Below, piece after piece: positions 9,776 to 24,100 of a DNA stretch of 64,000 nucleotides. Source of the stretch: Perca fluviatilis (taxonomy: Eukaryota; Chordata; Actinopteri; Perciformes; Percidae); assembly GCF_010015445.1 (NCBI RefSeq), contig NC_053115.1, positions 9,742,024 to 9,806,023 of the forward strand. Reading direction: 5' to 3'. The translations under genes were made by a program, and so were the position numbers. The stretch's first letter is position 1. Each line of letters begins with the position of its first letter. The notes under the pieces were generated by a model. The model was not told where the DNA came from, made no database searches, and was given only the letters and a program-made list of their open reading frames with translations.

Positions 9776-12480
9776 ATCTAATGCCATCAAAGAGGTATGG
9801 GATATATATAACAACAACATTTTTCAATTATAAAAGGCATAATCTGTAATCCAAATAAAGATGAGAGTTTAGCTTCAATCACCAAATTCAAAACATGGAA
9901 CTGGAACCTGCTGACCAACTCAACAACTAAATCTTACTTAAGTATTTATGTTATTCATGTTTGTAATGCTCATAAGTGATGATCTACACCGGAATAAATC
10001 ACTTCTATTTTCAGTCAGTCCAGAGACAGTGGTCAACTGAATTTTTCATATTAAAAAAATATATGACTACAATCTGCAATTCTGTTCACTGAATATCTTT
10101 CCCTTGTACAATCTGTTTAATACTGTGCAGGTTTATTAATTTTAATGAGTAACTGACTGATTATTAATGTAGTTGGCATGTTTGTTTTTTTCAGCATTTC
10201 CATTCATCTTGGCAGTCGTCTTACAAGACATCCCTTCTCTTTGGCGCTACAGCCAATTCAGAGCTCAAACCTGCCCTGACTTCTTTTACTCCCATGTGTG
10301 TATAGTGTAAATGACTCTGGTGTAAGTACTGTACATAGCAAGATAGACATGTCTTATTTATTGTACTCTCCATTTATTTTTGTATTGTCATATAATTTAA
10401 CTGTTTTGTTGTCAATAGCGAACACCACACAGTTCCCATTTGTCATATTTTCGCCAGAATGTGCCTTCCAATTTGGATATTTGCCATTTGGACCTTTTAG
10501 TACTGACATTACTTTGCACGACATGTGTCACAGCCATATGTTCCTTTTTAGACCAATTTATTAAGTTGGGTTGATTCCAATAATGCTATTGTTGTTATGC
10601 TCACCAGACCATTAATGTGTCTTTTTTTAAAACCTTTATCACTTCAGGCAGATTAGCGAACACATGCACAGATACACACCAGTATAACCGTTGTCCTGTT
10701 TTATACTGTGTGCCATCGAGCAGCTCCTTAAGAGGACTTTCTTGGTTTAGTGAAGTGTAAGTTTAGTGAATTTCCCAGTCAGATGTTACCAGTAAGTCCA
10801 GCGATCCTTCCGGTTCTAAGTTCTTGTGGGCAACTCTTGCTGTAATTTCGTCCAGCTACTTCCAATTAATAAGCTACTGTACCTTGTGGCAGTCTACAAC
10901 ACTCATTAGCGCACTTCTCATCTCGGTACGTTTGAGGTGTTGTGTTGTGTAGCCAATCACATTCATAAGCGGGTATTGCAAACCAACTGGATTGTGGTCA
11001 GGCTGTAGTATAGTATCATTGCTCTGCAGTAAGAGGACAGAGCAAATTGAATTGAATTGAATTGAATTGAAAAGGTATGGGAGAGCAACTGCGAGGCAGT
11101 TGAAGGGTATAATAATAATGTATGTTCCTAGAATGAGTTGGTGTGGAGTTGGGATTTATAGGCCAGACTGGAGGAAGTGAGACGTTTAACCATACACAAC
11201 ACATTGTACACACACAAACACACTGGAACACATTACTGGATCACTGAAGAAGGTTGTTGGTTACAAGAACTGTAGAGATTATGCTGCCAGACATCAGAGA
11301 GAACCAAATTCCTCTGTGTTGTTGCGTATCTCTCAGGTAGCGTGCAGTGACCAAGGGGAGCCATTAGCCTTTAGCTTTTACAAAACAGGCAGGTTATCTT
11401 ATCTGGAGTAACTTGAAAGAAAGACTTCAGGCCAATAAAATTCCAGTATATACTCCAGAGATATAATGCACTGGTCTGGCCCTGGAGACACTTCTCAAAC
11501 TGCTGAGCCCACAGGCCCCGCAGCATGATTTCTGTCCAGATGCTGCCTGTAAACCATTGCCTTCTGTACCTCACATTCTTCTCTCCATTTCTGTTTTTAA
11601 AGAGTCTGTCCAAACTGTACATACTGAATGCTTCTTTTTAGAGCATTTTGACGTGTTGTTTTTGTGACAATATCAGGTTACCTTTTGTGTATAAGTATGT
11701 ATCTCTTTAGTCAGGTTCATGCAGTTTTGTGAGCAAACATTGAAAGACGCAAGAATAATTTAGACAGTATAGAATAAAATACAAAAATCAATACTTGTTA
11801 TGTTCTTTAAGCCTTAGCTGTACCTATGGTAGATTTGCAGGGGGCATACTTTATGTACAATGTTTTGAAGAAGCCATATTTACTTTTGTAAGCTTTTCTG
11901 TATTTTGTGCTATTTCAGTGCCTTACTGTACACGATAATGTGCATACTTCAGCCAAAGGGAATTTCACAGTCTTAATCTGCCTCTATACAAGTATGAAAT
12001 GATCTTTAAAGACACAGTTGCAACTGATAAATGCACTGCTCATTGTGAATGTCAGACTTTAGTTCAGTCAATAGAGTTCTCAGGTGTCATAAATGAAGGG
12101 ATTATTATGATATTTAAGTGTATTTTACACATTTGCCACATGTTAATCAGGTAACTGAAAATGTATTATTGAAGTTTAACAAAGTAAAGTGTCATTATGT
12201 ATGCTTTATTTTATATGCAAATATTTATTTTACCTTTTCTTTATGTGAATGTACATAGGCTTTGACCATAAATGACTATGAATTACCATTCAGTATCGGC
12301 AAAAAATGTCTGACAACACATTTCCTGTTTTGTGAATACATTTATTCATATGTAGGCCTATGTCATAACTGCATAGATTGTATAAGCAAAGTTTGGTGCT
12401 GCCATATGAAAAGCATGATTATACATGACATTAGATAAGCAATGATCAGAAAGAAATAAAATGCCTGATATATTACGTCA
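9776..12480 (+). other. Probable 3' UTR and downstream flank of adamts9
   Basis: AT-rich DNA with many short A/T runs and no repeat element recognised except (AATTG)n near 11047-11071. AATAAA signals include 11773-11778 and 12455-12460; the latter is followed by a T/G-rich stretch and is a plausible end of a long 3' UTR. The real cleavage site cannot be fixed from sequence. Confidence 0.45.
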
Positions 12481-15400
12481 TGCTTGCCTGTCTGCTTTTC
12501 ACACTAATACATTATTTATAATCCACTTCATCCTTAATGTATTATCCTACTACAACACTGGCTGTAAAAATATAATAGTCAGACCATAACATTCTCGCTC
12601 CACACTGCTTTTGCTTAATTATGATTACACAGCTTCTACCATCATGACAGTCTGGCTTGTGACCTGACAGACAAAACTGGTCTTCCAAAATAAAAGTAAT
12701 TCACTGCTGATCAGATTTCAGAAGACAAAAAAAACCTTTTCTTTTACTGATAAAAGATCCAAACCTTTGGTAGTCGTTTAAAAGACTCCCTTCAGACAGA
12801 TTTTAGGACATTGAAAACAAACTCTGCTTTGAATAATGTGTCTGATATGGCTGTTCAACAAAAATGTTCAATTCCAGAATCTGTTAATATCCAAATATTG
12901 TTCATTTCAAAAGTTTAACTGCTGGACAACAGCTATCGCCACTAAAAAGTCCATTCTCAGTGTACTGGAGGCTTCACGTTTCCACATCACAAATTGCCTT
13001 TGGAACATGATTAGCTTCCAAACTAAATCCTGCTTTGGGTGCTTTCACACCCGCCTCATCTGACGGCCACATTCTGCTTCATGATGAATCATGCACAAGT
13101 TGAAGGAGCTGATGGGATTACATTGTACTCGAATTGTACATCGTACAATTTCATGTGACGAATAAAAATTGATTGATTGGTTGATTTTCCATTATTCCAT
13201 AATTATCAGTTGAGGTCACTGACCGCAGTTCAACAAAAATCACTTTAAGGTGTAGCTTTAACTGTAAAATGTTGAACGTATACAGCTGACTCTTGCATCC
13301 TGTATGTAACTTCATAATAATTTGAAGTGGGGAATAAAAAGCTACAGGGCCGAATGAATATGCATTATTGCTCTGATAGACTAATTTACACAAACACGAT
13401 CTTTATTTCACAATGTTTTGGTATCTCAGGTGGCGCAGAGCAATAGAAGCCAACACATCATTTGGGGATTGATTCCTCAAATACATGAGCTGCTGTTTGA
13501 GATGTTATACAGGGGATAAGTACAAGTACAAGTGTGGAAAGAAAAGAGAGGGAAGCAGGGTTGGAGATGCAGGAGCTTTCAGCAGCTCCAGAGGACTTGT
13601 CTAAACCTAAGAACGTGATACAGAAGTCGATTCCCAGGGGTCAGCTTGTAGAAAAACTCTGCGTTTCCTTTTCTCTTTCTTGCTCACACATGAAAGCTGT
13701 GAGACAAGTCCTCTATAGAGTAGCTGAATGACAGCGGTGTGTCAGCAGGTTTGTATTACATCAGATATTCTGAAAAAGAAATGACAGACTTACAGTGAAC
13801 TCTTGATGTAGCCAAATGCAATCAAAAGAGCTCTCCCTCCCTACTTATAAATAGTTGCATCACTGGTAAAAGTTATGATGAATTCCTCCCAGCATGCTGA
13901 ATGCGGGTTTAACATTACAAAGACAATGGCTTCTAGCTGTGAGACTAACTCCAGGTTTTTAGCAACATATCTGAGCAAAACAGAAAGTGGCACCGATACT
14001 TCCTATGTGCACAGGGACTTAGGTGAACCATAGTTTGGGAGATAGGTTCATGTTTTCTATTGCAGGAGATAATATGTCACGGTCCACTGGGAAAGAAGTA
14101 GACACATCTGATTTGTTGTGCAGATATTGATGCTGACTCAGAGGGTGAGTTAGTGCACTACTATGTCTACTATGATTTAAATTAGAAGCAGCTTGAATCA
14201 GTGATAGTCAAGCAGAAAAGGACATGGTTTATTTTGGTTGATGGCACGTGTCAAAAAGCGTTAGATGTACCTTTAATGTGTATTTGGCATCTGTATAATG
14301 TGTGTTTATGAGAGTTTATGTGGGTTCTCCATGGCGACCTCACAGGGTCGTGTTCTGTTTGACACCAGCTATCAGCACATGCATGCAGGCTGGGCAGGTG
14401 GTTCAAAGCAGAAACAAACACTCGTGGCACCTCAGAGGTACTAATTCAAGATTTTAAAATTATAATCTAAATTTGCATGAATCAGATTGTCTATCCGTGC
14501 ATTTATGATTTGTGCAAAAACGTTCTCACTGCATATGAGCTTTCATTGTACGTAAGATATGAGTCCTGTAAGCCACTGAATACCTAATCATTTAAATATG
14601 AATATGTTTTAATTATTATAATTATGAAAATTACTATTTCAATAAACTATTTCAGTGCTATAAATTTAGTTGTATTAAATGTAAAATCTTTATTGCATTA
14701 ACCAAAGAAAATAAATAGAGACCTTATTACGAAATTATGACTTCCGTATGTCAAAATGATGATGTTATCTCACAATTACAAGAAAAGATCACAATTTCAT
14801 CCCTTCGAGATCTGGTTTTCTTAAAACTAGGAGATCTTTTCTCCTAATTATGAGATAGTAAATCATAATTATGAGATAAGGACTTCATTGTTTTTGTCCA
14901 TACAACACTGAGTATTCAATAGTAAGTGAATTCACAAAGATTCAAATCTGTATATAGCCTTTATTTTCTCTCCCTCAAAGACGCTTAATTAGAGTTTTAA
15001 ATATTTGAACAAATGTATAAATACATATATCATTAACAAGTAACATCCACTCTATTAGTTAGTAGACGTCATGTTTTATTTGGAGCAGTGCAGGTGAAGG
15101 GCTTCACTCCACTGTTCTTGTTGGTATTCTTCACTGGCCTGTAGTTATCCTCTGCTCCTCTGCTTGGTCCTTTACAGTGATCTGCAGCCCTCCTGCAGGT
15201 AAATGGCACCTACCACTGCCATCATTTTACCTTCACTCTCAGCGGGGTCTAAAAGCACACTGACGTGCCTATGTGTCCCTGTAGAAAACATAGGTACTGT
15301 TATTACTGACCGAAGAACAGGGAGAGGGTGAATGATGCAGCAGTTAAAAGGACGCTGAAACAGTTTTGTTTTTGACTGTTTTTAATGGTGCAAGAAGTTG

Positions 15401-17183
15401 CTGTCATCTCTAAATGTTAGGTGTGAGGAAACATGTGTATAGGTGCATATCTGGGAAAAAGATAGATTGTAGGGAAGGGGGAGGACAGGGAATATTTGAC
15501 ACCAGTGCTGACAAGAATCGCTCAGCAAACCGAGACAGGGGGTGTCAGATTTTTCCATTGTGCAAACAAGGTGACGAATATGAATAATTGTAATGAATAC
15601 CAGAAACATGCACATACTCGTGAGTACAGTATGCACTATGCAGTTAGTCTCACAGAAACTTCCCACAAGGATTAGACCTAAGCAGCAGTAGGCTTCTTAG
15701 TGTACTGGCCATTCCCAACACTTCTGAACGTCATGTCCGCCACCTTGCAAGCAGCCGCTTATTGAAGCCAAATCAGCCGTGACAGACTTCTGCAGGTCTA
15801 AAGTTCACTGGCAAGATATTTGAGATAATGCGAGGTAAAATGCACGGCCTCAAAAATCCCGGATCAAGTTTCTGTGGAGGCTGTTGTTTTCCTCAAGGAC
15901 AGTAGCAAAATAAAGCCTGATGTCAACTACACTGACACTCGCTGTACCCTGTTGACTGTACAACCAAATAAGGAGATCTTGCTCGGAATAGCACGCAAGT
16001 CGTTTTGGATTCTGCCAACAGTGTTTAGGCTCTTAACTCAGGACTTAATGAGGGGCGTTTTAAAGTCGTGAGTCCCCAGGGTCAGCTCCCTCTACCATCA
16101 TTATCATCATCATTCCTTAAGGTAATCTGGGATTGCTTTGAACTGAGGCTTAGTAGTAAGCCCACATGCACACACAAATAATGTGGATGCCCAGATACAG
16201 TACTGTATGTGTTTTTCTGAATGACTGCAGTTGTGGATTTGTGCATTTGTCTTTAGTTCATGCCTCTCTTTTTCTACCTCACTGTAAAATCTAGACTACT
16301 GCTGATGTGTGACAAGGATGTCTTGTGTTTTTTTCTTTTATCAACCGGTGCAACTGTCTTTGGGTTACTGGTCTGTCCTTGAGACAAGCCGAGAATTCGC
16401 CGCTTCTCTGTCTCAGTTCCGTTCAGTGCAGAAACATTTAGTTTTGACACAGCAACACCTGTCGCTTCCATACGTTTTTTTCTTTAAAAAAAAAGAGAAA
16501 GAAAATGAAAGAGCAAAGCAGAATTTCCTGCATGACGCAATACGAAAAGAGAAGAAAAAAAGAGCAGAAAACTGTATTCAGACTCACTTTCATTGTGCTT
16601 TTGATGGATTGACAGATAGACTTTTGAAGATATACTACTACTAGAGCTTCACATCCTCTGATCCACGATGAGAACAAGCATCAATCAAAGATGAAAATGA
16701 TGTTAGAACATATCATTATAACTCCCATCAATGTGTTGCATTAGAATCTGATTAATTTTTCATATACAGTGAGTGTAATTTTGATAATTTACACAATAAA
16801 TGGCATAAATAAAGGGGCACTAATAAACTGAATTAAGCTATGGATATACAGGTGCCCAAATATATTATTGTGGTATCACTCTAAACTATTGAATGAATTG
16901 AAATCGAAAGTCAAAATAATAAGCAAATCTTGGTGGAAGAGTGCCTCTGAGTCAAAGCAATCTCACACTGAGGCTGTGCCTTTTCTCTGATGATGAATAG
17001 AATAAGCACCTGCTGGAGAGAGTCAACATTGTTAGACCACCCGGCAGAAAAAACATGGCAGACATTTCTAGTGAGATGAATAGAGGTTAGGAATGAATCT
17101 GTTCTGAACAAATGTGAATTAGTAGCATAGGATAAGGAGATGCTCAGAGAGAGAGAGAGAGAGAGAATAACCTGTCTCTGAGT
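12481..17183. other. Intergenic, no gene recognised
   Basis: AT-rich DNA without a supportable exon. Small items: a LINE-tail-like end near 13160-13185 (ACGAATAAAAATTGATTGATTG), and 14745-14885 with alternating AATTATGAGATAA/TCTCCTAATT phrases that can fold back and resemble decayed MITE ends. Open frames here (for example 15382-15666 minus and 16309-16644 plus) have no recognisable domain. Confidence 0.5.
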
Positions 17184-17195
17184 TAATGTTGTATT

Positions 17196-17779
17196 AGTCT
17201 CGCATTGCCAGACCTATCTCCACAGCACTGCGGAGGAAGGTCCTGCTCTTCCACACAACATTCCTGGATAGGAGAAAAACCTGCTCTGGTTTATTGGCGC
17301 TAAGCTCCAGACGCAGCGATGGTGGCTCTGCTAAATGTCTCTCGGGAAGGAACTTGTTTAGGTGGAACATTTTCAGCCCGCAAAAGAAAACGCCACATAC
17401 AATATTAAATGAAGTTAACTGTTCACACAATAGAATAACATGAGCTAATGAGCTGGATACATGGTTAAATGTAATTTGCTCTCTCTCGCCATGTGTATTT
17501 TGTCCATAGCAAATCCCTGTCAATAGGTCCCAAAACATCCCAGCTAGAGAGTAAATGCCATAAACATATTCTTTGTAAATCATTTCCCGAACGAACCAAG
17601 CAGGCCTGCCTTGTTGCACGATACACATTTTCCTTAAAACTTGCCATTTTCAGCCTCTAACGTTGCTCTGGTTAATGTTGACCGATTCGAAATAAAGGAA
17701 AGCGGAAAGTGAGGGACATCCGGCGGAACTTCTGGTGACAATGGAACTATCCCGTAAATGAACCGTCGTTGATATTGAC
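17196..17779 (+). mobile_element. Dispersed element, copy 1, with 12-bp flanking repeat
   Basis: The identical flanks TAATGTTGTATT at 17184-17195 and 17780-17791 look like a target-site duplication. The start AGTCTCGCATTGCCAGACC and the inner phrases GCGGAGGAAGGTC, TGGTTTATTGGC and GGAAGGAACTTGTTT recur in reverse orientation at 28262-28584. No coding capacity. A 12-bp duplication is longer than hAT (8) and might fit a Mutator-like or retroposed element. Confidence 0.6.
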
Positions 17780-17791
17780 TAATGTTGTATT

Positions 17792-20700
17792 GTGTTACAT
17801 TGTGACCCAGCAGTGACATTAAAATGTGAAAGTATTTTTGGAATGTATTCACCTTTTCAAACTGAGTCTTTTGGCATAATGGAATTTGCTACTTTGCCTT
17901 GCAATTCATAGAGAATAATAGGAAACCGGTTATATGAAGGCAGGGTGTTTGAAGGAGAATGCAAGCATAAAACATTTATTTCCTCAATAATTACAGGGTA
18001 TGTTATTTGCCTTGACATGTTCTCAGACTGAACGTCAGTACTCGACCACACTGTCATTTACCACAGCATCACTAGTTTTGTCCAAGTGTAATTATAGTTT
18101 GTCCCTTTTCTTCCAAAAGTATTTTCCTAGTCCTCTATTGGCTGTGAGGAAACAGGGTGGAGCTACAATCCGGAACAGCTCCATTCATTAATGAAGGAGG
18201 TTAATAGGATAGGACTGCAGCCTGGGCTCGGTGCGTTTTGAGAAAGTCGTGAGGGCATTTTATCATTTGCGCACTGATCTCCAGTTTCGTCTGTGTGCTA
18301 TTTGTTCCCGTTAGTAGCCGACTGTGCCTTACCTCTCCTGTCATCAGCCTGTCATGTTCAGTCGCAGCTATAAGAGAAGAGATTCCAGCAAATCGGTAGG
18401 TAGGCATAAAAAAGTTAGAGGTTTGGTGGTTTCCATAGCGCATGTCTCGACTTGCTTTTGCGCCCTAATTAAAAAATACGCATGCGACTTATTTTGATGT
18501 GAAGTTTTCCCTGTTTTGTTTCTGCTGTTGCCAAGGGCATCAACTTACATCTGCTCTGTTATGATAACGCTGGCACAAGCCGCACTAACAACACAACATG
18601 GAACACGATGAAATATGTTTCTCTGTTTCAACCAGTGGCTTTTTGTTGTTGAATATAACCAACACAACATATAACACATGTAATGAGTTTTGCAGCACGC
18701 ATCCATTTTAGCTGATGAAGAGCCAAAATAAATGTGCCATTTATTGCTTTGATTCATTTATTTTATAATTAACTCATTCATCTGTTTACTGTAATTAATG
18801 CAGGTTACATGAAGAACTCCATTTAAAATATGTGCTAAAATAGCACATTACCACTGTATGTTGGGGTGCTTTGAAAACTATTTAGACACAGGTTTTGTAC
18901 AGTAGGTAAAGTAACTCATAGAATAAGTCAACACTTAGCCGATCACATTTAGAGCTATGTTGTCTAAATGGACAAGGCTAGTGCAAGCTATGACCCATCA
19001 TCTCGTGTTCCTGTTTCTCCCAAGCTGAACCCTGCAGATGAGCCGCAGAGAGGACAGCCCTGCATCAGCTGTGGAGAACAGTGTCCTGGCTTTGCCCTGC
19101 ACAAGTGGAGGTAACAGCTTCTCTTCACTCCGTGCAACCAAAAACACATCGATGCCCACACAGTCGGCGTCCTTTCAAATGTGCAGATGTTTCCATGCCA
19201 AAGATAGGAGTGCTTTACATATCAAACCACTCTTGCAGACTGATGTGAATTTGCAGTCAGCTGAGGCTTCCGTGAGTGAATTAATACATGATGAGAGTTA
19301 AAACCATGGCTTATATGCTGCATGTAACCAGCCTATAAAGTCGGTAGCAATTTAACAACATGTGATATATTAATTGTACAAAACAACAGTAAGGTATGTT
19401 CTTCAAGTAGAGTGGCATTCAGGAGGAACCCTCTCAGATCTCTGGTACTTTGAATAGAATCAGCCATCCATACTACTGTGAAGAAACTATTGTTCTGCCC
19501 CTCTGTGTGCTGAGATAATAGTTTTTACTGTAAGATCATTCATGCAGCAGGGAGAATTCATGCCTGCTGTCTTCTACAGTCTGTCACAACTGGGAAGGAT
19601 GTACATTTACTTACTGGTATGTTGTAAAACAAACAGTATATTGTAATAAGAAGTGATACTGCTATGAAGTACAGGTGGTTTGGGTTAGTGCGTGAAAGAG
19701 TGTGACTAATGTGTGCAACTATGTCTTAGGAATGCAGTACAAATAGCATCAAATATTTTCGACGAGGGCACTAAGCACTGTACGTTTACCGGTATCAGCT
19801 GATTCTTATAACCACCAATCACTCAGTAACAAAGTGACTCTATAAGCAGTACTAATAGAGATGTTGTGAGCTATATCAGTGTATATGAGTGGCTGCTAAA
19901 GCTGAGACTGTAATCAACAAAACCCAATGGCACATTATGCACCGATTACAAATCCTACATTGTAATCGTGGAGCACAATAAGCTGCTTGACTTGGTCCAC
20001 TGAGGATTACTTGGGGAAGAGAGGTCCAAAATTACAAGATCAACAAAACCGTAGTTCAATTCAGTTTAAATTTTATTTACACCTGCACGACTTCATTCTG
20101 TAGTACACCAGAATTACCTTTAATACCAATTTTAATCAAAACCACTGAATAAATCATATTAAGATATACGGTATTTTGGCAAAAGAAAGGTCAACCCGGT
20201 TGGAGCCAGTTTGTTCGAAGTTAACACGGCAGCCATGGATTCATCAGGCATTTTCTCTCTTAATGGGATTCCACAAAAGAAGGGGAGGGTCTGAACCATA
20301 AAGGCCATCCTGCCTCCTTTGCTGTAAAGTAAACTATTACAGGGTGACGGTGGGCTCAGGAATGCAGCCTTTAATTGCAGTACCACAATAAAAAGTTAAA
20401 TAAACTTTTTCCCCTCTGACAAACTGGAATAAAACGTTGTCAGTGGACACAGACTTAAGGAGCCCGACGGAGGCAAAAGGCTGTTTTATGGCTCCAACAA
20501 GTCTTTGTTCCTGCATAGAGCACTTCGAAAATTTCCTGTTTCTTTTTCCTCGTGCAAAAATAAATGTGTTTTCATGCTAATTTAGCGAGGTATGGTAGTA
20601 ATGGTTTTCTTTGGAATGTGGTGGACTTTAAGTGACCCTGATGTTAGAGATAGGGAGATGAAGGGGGGCAGGTGTGGACATACTGTTTTATCTGGTCACA

Positions 20701-20834
20701 TATGTTGTTTGTCTGTTGCTCAGTTGACTAAGATTTGTTTTTTCTAATGCAAATATAAGTTATGGTAAATGTGGATTGCTGTATTCTCAAACTCACATGT
20801 ACCAGGTATGATTTTTCTTAAGTTCCTTTGATTT
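17792..20834. other. Intergenic, no feature recognised
   Basis: No convincing exon, RNA gene or element in about 3 kb. It has ordinary AT-rich composition. Confidence 0.5.
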
Positions 20835-20871
20835 TTTTCATCACTTTGTTCCTCCAACAAAGTGATGAAAA
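20835..20871. repeat. Perfect 16-bp stem-loop
   Basis: Arms TTTTCATCACTTTGTT (20835-20850) and AACAAAGTGATGAAAA (20856-20871) are exact reverse complements around a 5-nt loop. The stem borders a dispersed repeat fragment on its right. Confidence 0.85.
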
Positions 20872-21112
20872 CTGGCAGTCAGCAAATCAACGGCATCATT
20901 TTTAGCCTATTTTTATCTATTTCAACAATTTCTGGATGGATTTAAAAAAACTCTGGTGCAGAGAGAATGGATGCTAATGACTTGCACCACCATGAGGTTG
21001 ACATTTGTGGTTTTTAAGTGACAACTATTGGATGGATTGCTGTGAAATGTGGTGTAGACACTTATAGTCAGCGCTCAGCGCTGTTGAGGTAGGTCTGGCA
21101 ATGTGAGACTAA
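20872..21112. repeat. Dispersed repeat fragment (GGATGGATTGC family)
   Basis: It contains ACAACTATTGGATGGATTGC and CACCATGAGGTTGACATT, phrases shared with copies at about 28600-28920, 31860-32410, 41375-41494, 51205-51560 and 53465-53770. The final 25 bp (GGTCTGGCAATGTGAGACTA) match the end of the 17196/28262 family instead. Confidence 0.65.
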
Positions 21113-24100
21113 ATTACATCTAGCAAGAATAATGTTGCGGACGGTTAAATTTTTGTTTTTTTAATGTATTTTATTCAAAGAATTTCTAGGGTCGTTATGA
21201 GGTAAAAGCATTTCACAAAAAGAATGAAAAAGTAAAATATTAGTAAAAAAAGAAGGGGACCCCTTAGATTAATCTTAGGGCTCCTTGGGGTCTCCTGGGG
21301 TGTGTGTCTCAGAATTAACTGAAATATTGCTGATTCTCATCAATATTCATAGATGAATGTGCATTACAAGCACTGTTTTTCTCCCTTTTCTTTCTACTTC
21401 TTCTTCCTCTTCTCTTCTGTACTGCCTCTGTATAAGATGTTTCCACTAAGCTGAGCTCCGGGGGGTGTTTCTTTTATAGTATGTTGACTGAGTGTGTTGA
21501 GGCATTTCCCATTCAGAGTCAAGAGAGGAGCCAGTCTAGGGTATTTAAAATCACCCAGGCCTACCAAAACACTACCCCCAAGAATTTGCTGTAGATGTTA
21601 TTTGACTCAAATGTGAATGTTAAACCCAGTGGCCTGTGTCTACAGTATAAACTTTAAAGTACAATAACTGGTTTCCTAGTGACTTAAAAAATGTGATTGC
21701 AGAAACAAGTGGCTAAGATTAGGAATGTCTGCACGGTGTTGTTCAGTCTCATTCTGTGTGACGGAAGTTTGCTGGAGAGTTGCTGCTTATTTGCAATGAC
21801 AGACATTCACAGATCTGGATGGATGCCCATGTGGAGGTGCATGTTTAAAGGCCTGGTAGAAGATACAGGACGCTGTTCTGCTCTCAGTAAGATATATCTG
21901 GATACGGTGGCTGAAGTTGCGGAAGTTGCTGTGGAATAGGACACCCTGGCTGCTCTGCTTACCCTGATGTGGGTAAAAAAAATAAAAAAAATGGACAGAT
22001 GAAAGACGAGCTTCTGTTACCTGGCTGCTTGTGTGTCAGTGTGCCTGTGTAAGCTGAGTGGGCTGCTTTGGGCAGGTTGGCCATAGGAGTAGATTCACCT
22101 TGCACAACATGCTCCTTCTGAATTATTAATGCCTGCCTTTGGCTTGATTCATTTTCCTTGTGCTAATGAGACTCATTACCAGACTTATTAGCATGGGCCC
22201 TGAGTGTTCATGCGCTATCTGATCGGCCCTATCACCCTCTTCTGCACGACGCCGGTGTGTTTTTAGAGTTTCGTGTTCTTAAAAGGTTACACTTGACCTG
22301 TTGGTTTGGGTTAGGTCAGTACAAACGCAAATCAGACTACAAAGGAGGATTCATGCCATGAGATCTTGCCATTTGCTATTCCTTCATTTCCTCCAGCCAG
22401 CAGCACAACCTAAAACTTCAATTAAAGCACCAGGTTGGCTGGACAAAGCCTGTCCTTGTATGCAACAGGGCCTTAGCTGAAACTTTAGCTGGCTTAAAGC
22501 AGCAGTGAGAGGGTAGAAGAGGAGGATAAAAGATGGTCGCAGAAGAACAAGAGGGACCGAGGTTGAGTTTTAACCCGGCCCTGAATGGCTTGCTGACGTC
22601 TGTCCCCTCAGTAACCCAGTCTGATCTGCATAACACAGGCCAGCCCCTCCATTCACTGTGTTAACAAGACGGCCTGGCAAATAAAACTGTCAGGGCGCCC
22701 AGGCATATGAAAAGACTCCGGCTATATCGGCACAGAAGAAGAAGACTCAGTATGAGGTGAGGTAGGAGAGAGAAAAGAAGAAGCCATTGGTGGTCCGTGC
22801 CACACAATAGAAACTTAGCAGATTTATCACTAAAGCTATGTCTGTGTATTTGCATGGAGATGGTAAGCCTCCTCGCTTGATAGTGTCCAGGTTTTGAAAA
22901 CACTCCCTACCCTGCCCTTATTTCCCTGCCTGTGCTTGTTTTGGAGCAGAAAGCAGGAGCAACATCTGTGATGGCATGGTATGGGTCAGTAGGCAAATTA
23001 CTTTTTTTTTAGCTGGGCTTTTTATTGTGTAAATGGTGTGTTTTGTCTTTGTCATTTAGAGGAGATTTGTTTTGAAGGGGTTATATAGTGACAGGTCTGC
23101 GGGATCATGTGATGTATGAAGGTTTTTAACAGATAATTCAAACCCGGAGAGCTGTGAAGCCCTGATATAAATCATAGTTTGACCTTTGGATTCTCTGACA
23201 GTGTTGGGCTGAACTTGTCGCTTCCCATCCCTCTCCTCTCACTCCCTTGGTCTTCTTTCTGCTGTTTCTTTTGTTCACCAGCTTTCCCCCACACACACAC
23301 ACCATTCCTGTTGTGATTTCCCCTTGATTATCCCTCATCTCATTCTATCTAAATCACCCCATACTACCCCCGGATAAATACACATAAGACAACATTTGAT
23401 TTGATTTGACTGTAATGGTACGGACTTTGTGCAAATTACCATGGCAGTCACGGAGCCAAAGATGGTCAACGCCGAGGCAGGCTGAGATCCTGAGGGGCCT
23501 GTCGGTTGGCTGCTGAATTCCAATGAAAACCCAGCATTAAAATTCAAGTGCTAGGCAGATGTGACTCAAAAACACACACGTAGGTCAAAGCTATGCAGCA
23601 CCATGGCTGAATGGTTGACTTGGGTTTTAATAATAAGCACAAGTAAAGAAACCTATTTGTTTCTCACAATCCTGAGATATTGTCTGATTTGTCCTATTGA
23701 ATGCACAGAATGTTTCACTGCCTTTGGCAAAAAAATACACTGTGATTCCATGATATCATTTTTTTTTTCTTTTTCTTTTAGATATTCTGAATGCATTCTC
23801 CAGCATCGATAACGACCCAATTTATTGCGTTTTCAGGCAGAGTAGTGTACACCTCTTCTGTTTGATTTGGTGCGATAGAGCGGCATTGTGTTGGCTGTTT
23901 TATTGGCTGGCTGTGTATTTGTAGACCCTATCAGGAGAGAGGAAATGATCCCTGTTATCTGGTTTAGATACAGCTTGTAATTATACACATATGACACCTC
24001 TGGAGCAGATGCTGGAGCTGGAGACACAGAGAGCATGCACGTTTGAGGCTTTCAACTTCATGTCTAAAACAAAGATGGATGTGTCCGCAGTGAGCTATAA

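Noticed and set aside
17194..17628. 144-codon minus-strand open frame
   Set aside because: It falls inside the dispersed element 17196-17779 and is not kept in the second copy at 28.3 kb.
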